From positions 10,116-15,598 of the forward strand of contig DJFY01000132.1 of NCBI GenBank assembly GCA_002431545.1: DNA of 5,483 bases, in the 5' to 3' direction. The DNA is from Cellvibrionales bacterium UBA5860 (GTDB lineage Bacteria > Pseudomonadota > Gammaproteobacteria > Pseudomonadales > Porticoccaceae). The notes under the pieces were generated by a model. It saw only the letters and a list, made by a program, of their open reading frames with translations, did no database searches and had not been told where the DNA came from. Both the position numbers and the translations under genes were made by a program. Below are positions 5,166 to 5,483 of the stretch, in pieces. Positions within the stretch are counted from its first letter, which is position 1, and each line of letters starts with the position of its first letter.

Positions 5166-5483
5166 CTAACGACCGGCGTAGGCCTCGGAAACAGTCGTGC
5201 TTTCTATGACGACTGCTTCCAGCGGTACATCCTGGTGATGGCCTTCATTACCTGTTGGCACGTCCTTGATTTTGTTCACGACGTCCATGCCCTCAACCAC
5301 CTTGCCGAAAACCGCGTAACCCCAGCCCTGAGGGGTTTTGCCCGTGTGGTTCAGGAAGTGGTTGTCCGAAACGTTGATAAAGAATTGAGAACTCGCCGAG
5401 TCGGGCACCATCGTGCGGGCCATCGCGAGCGTACCCGTGTCATTGCTGAGGCCGTTATCCGCTTCGTTGACAATAGCGGCACG
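5166..5483 (-). CDS. ppiB: Cyclophilin-type peptidyl-prolyl cis-trans isomerase B, C-terminal 105 residues, cut by window edge
   Basis: PpiB is the cytoplasmic cyclophilin that speeds proline cis-trans isomerisation during protein folding. The visible part aligns with E. coli PpiB from its NEANNGL region onward. It shows NEADNGLSNDTGTLAMART, the core active-site strand SSQFFINVSDNHFLN (QFFI encoded at 5376-5387), GWGYAVFGKVVEGMDVV and the C-terminal HHQDVPLEAVVIES. No signal peptide can be assessed because the N-terminus, with the catalytic FHR motif, lies beyond the window. The tail SEAYAGR runs a few residues past the E. coli protein. The TAG stop is at 5166-5168. The cytoplasmic B form fits better than periplasmic PpiA, both from sequence and from the adjacent lpxH, a pairing I recall from Pseudomonas. 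Confidence 0.95.
   Translation of the reverse strand, partial: RAAIVNEADNGLSNDTGTLAMARTMVPDSASSQFFINVSDNHFLNHTGKTPQGWGYAVFGKVVEGMDVVNKIKDVPTGNEGHHQDVPLEAVVIESTTVSEAYAGR

Noticed and set aside
5164..5170. GCCTAAC, resembling an integron core, at the ppiB stop codon
   Set aside because: It overlaps the last codons of ppiB, has no pairing partner site, and a seven-base match is expected by chance.
1..5483. CRISPR array, tRNA or rRNA gene, toxin-antitoxin, phage or transposase gene
   Set aside because: I looked for spaced direct repeats, tRNA-like folds and typical protein motifs on both strands and found none. The only direct repeat noted is the 10-bp tandem pair at 1746-1765.

Overview
The window reads as a chromosomal housekeeping segment of a gammaproteobacterium. 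The protein sequences (AcnB, MiaE, LpxH, PpiB) are all close to gammaproteobacterial forms. An acnB region lying near a ppiB-lpxH pair resembles what I recall of Pseudomonas and its relatives, so a pseudomonad or cellvibrionad-type marine gammaproteobacterium is a reasonable guess. That is inference from memory, not a database result. LpxH implies a lipid A outer membrane, and MiaE implies a ms2i6A tRNA modification pathway.

Layout. Positions 1-1478 (minus) carry the N-terminal 492 codons of acnB, which runs off the left edge. Positions 1479-1837 hold no convincing gene. They form the acnB upstream region, with a 13-bp palindrome, a weak promoter candidate and a 10-bp tandem repeat. Positions 1838-2182 (minus) are the N-terminal stump of an FAD-dependent monooxygenase, which I call a pseudogene. 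On the plus strand, a DUF1289 four-cysteine protein (2310-2777) and a glutathione S-transferase-like protein (2797-3438) form a probable two-gene operon ending at a Rho-independent terminator (3482-3508). miaE (3623-4252, plus) follows from its own promoter candidate. It converges on lpxH (4279-5040, minus), with 26 bp between the stop codons. The C-terminal part of ppiB (5166-5483, minus) lies upstream of lpxH in the same direction and runs off the right edge.

The genes serve separate jobs: TCA cycle (acnB), tRNA A37 hydroxylation (miaE), lipid A synthesis (lpxH), prolyl isomerisation (ppiB), and a probable thiol or Fe-S-linked pair (DUF1289 and GST). I see no CRISPR array, intact transposase, phage gene, tRNA or rRNA, and no strong case for an undescribed multi-gene system. 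The points most worth a second look are the abruptly ended monooxygenase beside a GTTAGGC tandem repeat, the DUF1289 protein with a long unassigned C-terminal part, the A8 run in miaE next to a predicted iron ligand codon, and the lpxH GTG start that lacks a Shine-Dalgarno sequence.
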